Part shown: positions 61,989 through 64,000 of the stretch, piece after piece | Numbering within the stretch: the first letter of the stretch is position 1 | Layout of the letters: the number at the start of each line of letters is the position of its first letter | Source of the DNA: Achromobacter kerstersii | Lineage (GTDB): Bacteria; Pseudomonadota; Gammaproteobacteria; Burkholderiales; Burkholderiaceae_B | Direction: 5' to 3' | Length of the DNA stretch: 64,000 nt | NCBI RefSeq assembly: GCF_902859595.1 | Contig: NZ_CADIJQ010000004.1 | Coordinates: 310,001-374,000 of the forward strand | Program-made: the position numbers and the translations under genes | The notes under the pieces: model-generated | The model's database searches: none | What the model was told of the DNA's origin: nothing | Seen by the model: only the letters and a program-made list of their open reading frames with translations

Positions 61989-62805
61989 GAGGATCAAATT
62001 CCTGGCGCAAGGCGGTCGGCGGCATGCCGAAGCGCTCGCGGAAAGCGGTGGAAAAATTGCCGCGGTTGCCATAGCCCACCGCTTGTGAAATGGCCTGAAT
62101 ATCCAGGCCCGTCTCGCACAGCAGCCGGCGCGCCTCGCGCATGCGCTCTTCCCGCAGGAACTCGAAGACAGTGGTGCCCGCGCAGCGCCGGAACGCCTGG
62201 TTCAGCCGCCGCGCGTTGGTGTTCAGCGCCTGGGCCAGCGCCATCAGTTCGGGCGTGTGGTCCAAGCGTTCGCGCAGCAGCTTGCGCGCGGCGCGAAACA
62301 GAACGCCGTCCAGCGTGGCCCCTGCCGCGGCGGCGGAGGTGCCGTCTTCGGCACTTGTCTCGGGCGCGGCCTGAGCCGGCGAAGACGCAGGCGTCGACGC
62401 CACCCGCAGATGAATCAGCAGGCGCAGGCGCACTTCCTCGAAATCGAACGGCTTGGCCACGTAATCGACCGCGCCCGCCGACAGCCCGGCCACCCGTTCG
62501 CTGGGCAAGGCTGCCGCGGTCAGGAAGATGATGGGAATGGCGCGCGTGGCCTGGTCGGCCTTCAGCAGACGGCAGGCGGCCAAGCCGTCGCAGACCGGCA
62601 TGGTCACGTCCATCAGGATGATGTCCGGCTGCACCAGCTGCGCCTTGCGATAGCCGTCGTTGCCATCCTCGGCCACATAGACCCGGCAGTCCTGACTGGT
62701 CAAAAAATCCACCAGCAGCATGCGGTCTTCGGGGCGGTCCTCGACGACCAGCACGCGTAAACCGGCGAGCTGGCCCGGAGCCATCGGAAAGAAGGCGTCG
62801 TTCAT
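61981..62805 (-). CDS. Response regulator: receiver fused to AraC DNA-binding domain
   Basis: The 274-residue protein has a receiver domain (RVLVVEDRPED, phospho-acceptor D66 in ILMDVTMP, K in AKPFDF) and a C-terminal AraC domain (about 170-270: MALAQALNTNARRLNQAFR and AISQAVGYGNRGNFSTAFRE). It is the evident partner of the adjacent DISM kinase, whose start overlaps its stop. An alternative ATG lies three codons upstream at 62814. It is divergent from the TpsB gene. Confidence 0.92.
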   Translation of the reverse strand: MNDAFFPMAPGQLAGLRVLVVEDRPEDRMLLVDFLTSQDCRVYVAEDGNDGYRKAQLVQPDIILMDVTMPVCDGLAACRLLKADQATRAIPIIFLTAAALPSERVAGLSAGAVDYVAKPFDFEEVRLRLLIHLRVASTPASSPAQAAPETSAEDGTSAAAAGATLDGVLFRAARKLLRERLDHTPELMALAQALNTNARRLNQAFRRCAGTTVFEFLREERMREARRLLCETGLDIQAISQAVGYGNRGNFSTAFRERFGMPPTALRQEFDPHA

Positions 62806-63192
62806 GCCGCGCATTCTTTCATGCCGGCCGACGCTCGCGTGGGCAATAGGAGACAAAACCGAGGCCGCGGCTCGAATAATTTTCCTTGCGGCAAACCTAC
62901 CTGGCATTCCAGCAAACCTCAGTAATGGAATATTTGCGTACTTACGATAATGTTTGTTACAGCGCGAAACTGGTTAGGTAACCACTTTTTCCGCACGGCT
63001 GTCGCGTTGCCGCCACAGCCTGCCGGAACCTGCAATTCCTTGAATTTCCCTCTACCTTCCCAGTGACGGCGTCATGAGCGAAGGCCTATATCCGCGCTTG
63101 GCGGTTGCAAAAATGTTGTGTACCCAAGCGTGACTTATATGTCAAATAGCATCTATCTATTCCAAATGTAACAAGCCGCCGTCCGAGCACCC
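62806..63192. promoter_or_regulatory. Divergent control region with 21-bp-spaced direct repeats
   Basis: This 387-bp gap holds GCAAACCT at 62891-62898 and again at 62912-62919, exactly 21 bp apart, the spacing at which AraC-family proteins bind paired sites. AT-rich patches (62870-62990 and 63100-63175) suit promoters in both directions. TTTGTTACAG at about 62953 also occurs upstream of the autotransporter gene. Confidence 0.6.
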
Positions 63193-64000
63193 ATGCGCCG
63201 CCTATCCCGATTCTGCCGTCCTGCCGCCCTCTACCTGTCCCCCATTTCCCTGCAAGTTGGCCTTGCCGCCGCAGCCCTGGCGTTTGCCGCCGGACCGGTC
63301 GCGGCGCAAAACGTGCGCCCGCAATTGCCCTCGGCCGCCGAGCCGGGCCGCACGCTGCCGCAACCGGCCATGCCGGAAAGCATGACCACCGCGCCGCAGG
63401 TGACCGTGCAGCAGGGCAGCGCGTCCGAGGCCCCCGCGGGCGCCGACAAGCTGAGCTTCACGCTGACTGACATGCGCGTGGACGGCGGTACGCACTATTC
63501 CCCCGAGAAAGTGCGCGCGCTGTATCAAGGGCTGCTGGGCAAGACGATCACCGTCGCTGACGCCTTCAAGGTGGCCAATGACATCGAACTGCTCTATCGC
63601 AACGACGGCTATGTGACCACGCGCGTCATCGTGCCGGAGCAGACCGTCGATGGCGGCGTCTTCCGCATCGTGGTGGTTGAAGGCTACGTCTCGGATGTGA
63701 AGTACGAAGGCGATATCGGCCCCGCGCAAGCGGCGGTGGAAAAGCTGGTGCAGCGCCTGCGCGGCGTACGCCCCATCAATGTGGCCGAGGTTGAACGCCA
63801 GCTGCTGCTGGCCAATGACCTGAACGGCCTGGTCGTGCGCGCATCGCTTGAGGCCTCGCCCAAGGAAGTGGGCGGCTCGGTGCTGGTGGTGCAAAGCGAA
63901 CGCAAGCCGGTCGACGCGCGCCTGGGCTTTGACAACCGCGGCTCGCCCTACCTGGGCTGGAGCGAAATGACCGGCCAGATCACGCTGAATTCGTTCGGCG
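63193..64000 (+). CDS. Two-partner secretion transporter (TpsB, FhaC/ShlB family), 3' end cut by window
   Basis: The visible 269 residues have a signal peptide (cleavage after VAAQ near residue 39), a proline-rich linker helix region, a POTRA domain (about 90-165: LTDMRVDGGTHYSPEKVRAL and DIELLYRNDGYVTTRVIVPEQ), and the start of the outer-membrane barrel with RLGFDNRGSPYLG. TpsB proteins export a large TpsA adhesin or haemolysin, expected just beyond the right edge. There is no ribosome binding site stronger than CGAGC before the ATG. Confidence 0.9.
   Translation, partial: MRRLSRFCRPAALYLSPISLQVGLAAAALAFAAGPVAAQNVRPQLPSAAEPGRTLPQPAMPESMTTAPQVTVQQGSASEAPAGADKLSFTLTDMRVDGGTHYSPEKVRALYQGLLGKTITVADAFKVANDIELLYRNDGYVTTRVIVPEQTVDGGVFRIVVVEGYVSDVKYEGDIGPAQAAVEKLVQRLRGVRPINVAEVERQLLLANDLNGLVVRASLEASPKEVGGSVLVVQSERKPVDARLGFDNRGSPYLGWSEMTGQITLNSFG

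Overview
The window looks like a chromosomal segment of a high-GC betaproteobacterium of the Alcaligenaceae, most like Achromobacter or Bordetella. This is inferred from two Bug-family solute receptors, an autotransporter with a betaproteobacterial-style extended signal peptide, a two-partner-secretion transporter, LysR and GntR regulated catabolic operons, and strong G/C preference at third codon positions. I see no rRNA, tRNA, CRISPR, prophage or insertion sequence. Both ends cut through genes: a D-aminoacylase at the left edge and a TpsB transporter at the right edge.

Left part (1-13.6 kb) is catabolic. A leftward operon (N-carbamoyl-D-amino-acid hydrolase, PLP ammonia-lyase, Bug receptor, D-aminoacylase) faces a LysR regulator and looks like a pathway for N-blocked D-amino acids. 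Next comes a 5-oxoproline locus: pxpA is divergent from an ABC importer with a fused two-domain permease, pxpB, pxpC, a GntR/FCD regulator and a D-2-hydroxyacid dehydrogenase. A perfect 23-bp palindrome lies in the divergent promoter.

At 13.7-21.2 kb is a 2497-residue autotransporter whose passenger is built from a repeated ~525-residue module. A DJ-1/PfpI protein, a small membrane protein and a BON-domain protein follow. From 31.5 kb back to 23.3 kb runs a leftward series: the ligase-associated DNA repair set (exonuclease, ATP-dependent ligase, DEXH helicase, PdeM), then an acyl-CoA dehydrogenase, a NodS-like methyltransferase and a family 2 glycosyltransferase.

At 31.7-36 kb is a large soluble hybrid histidine kinase followed by a 25-codon membrane-peptide ORF. 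The stretch 36.1-39.2 kb is a small accessory island: two unrecognised genes, then a PAAR-domain effector with a type-44-like toxin C-terminus and an overlapping membrane-anchored candidate immunity gene, in visibly lower GC sequence. Then come a large MscS channel, metE, a DUF1697 gene, and a GbsR/MarR regulator with a 40-bp palindrome whose core recurs before the next operon (NAD(P)-binding/DoxX-like protein and a DUF2269 membrane protein).

From 48 to 57.5 kb are an amidase, a four-gene dipeptide-type ABC importer, an AraC regulator, a second Bug receptor and a PhzF-family protein. The right end has an AlaA-like aminotransferase, then a 7TM-DISM hybrid sensor kinase co-transcribed with a receiver-AraC response regulator. 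These diverge from the TpsB transporter gene, which suggests (inference) that this two-component pair controls the secretion system.
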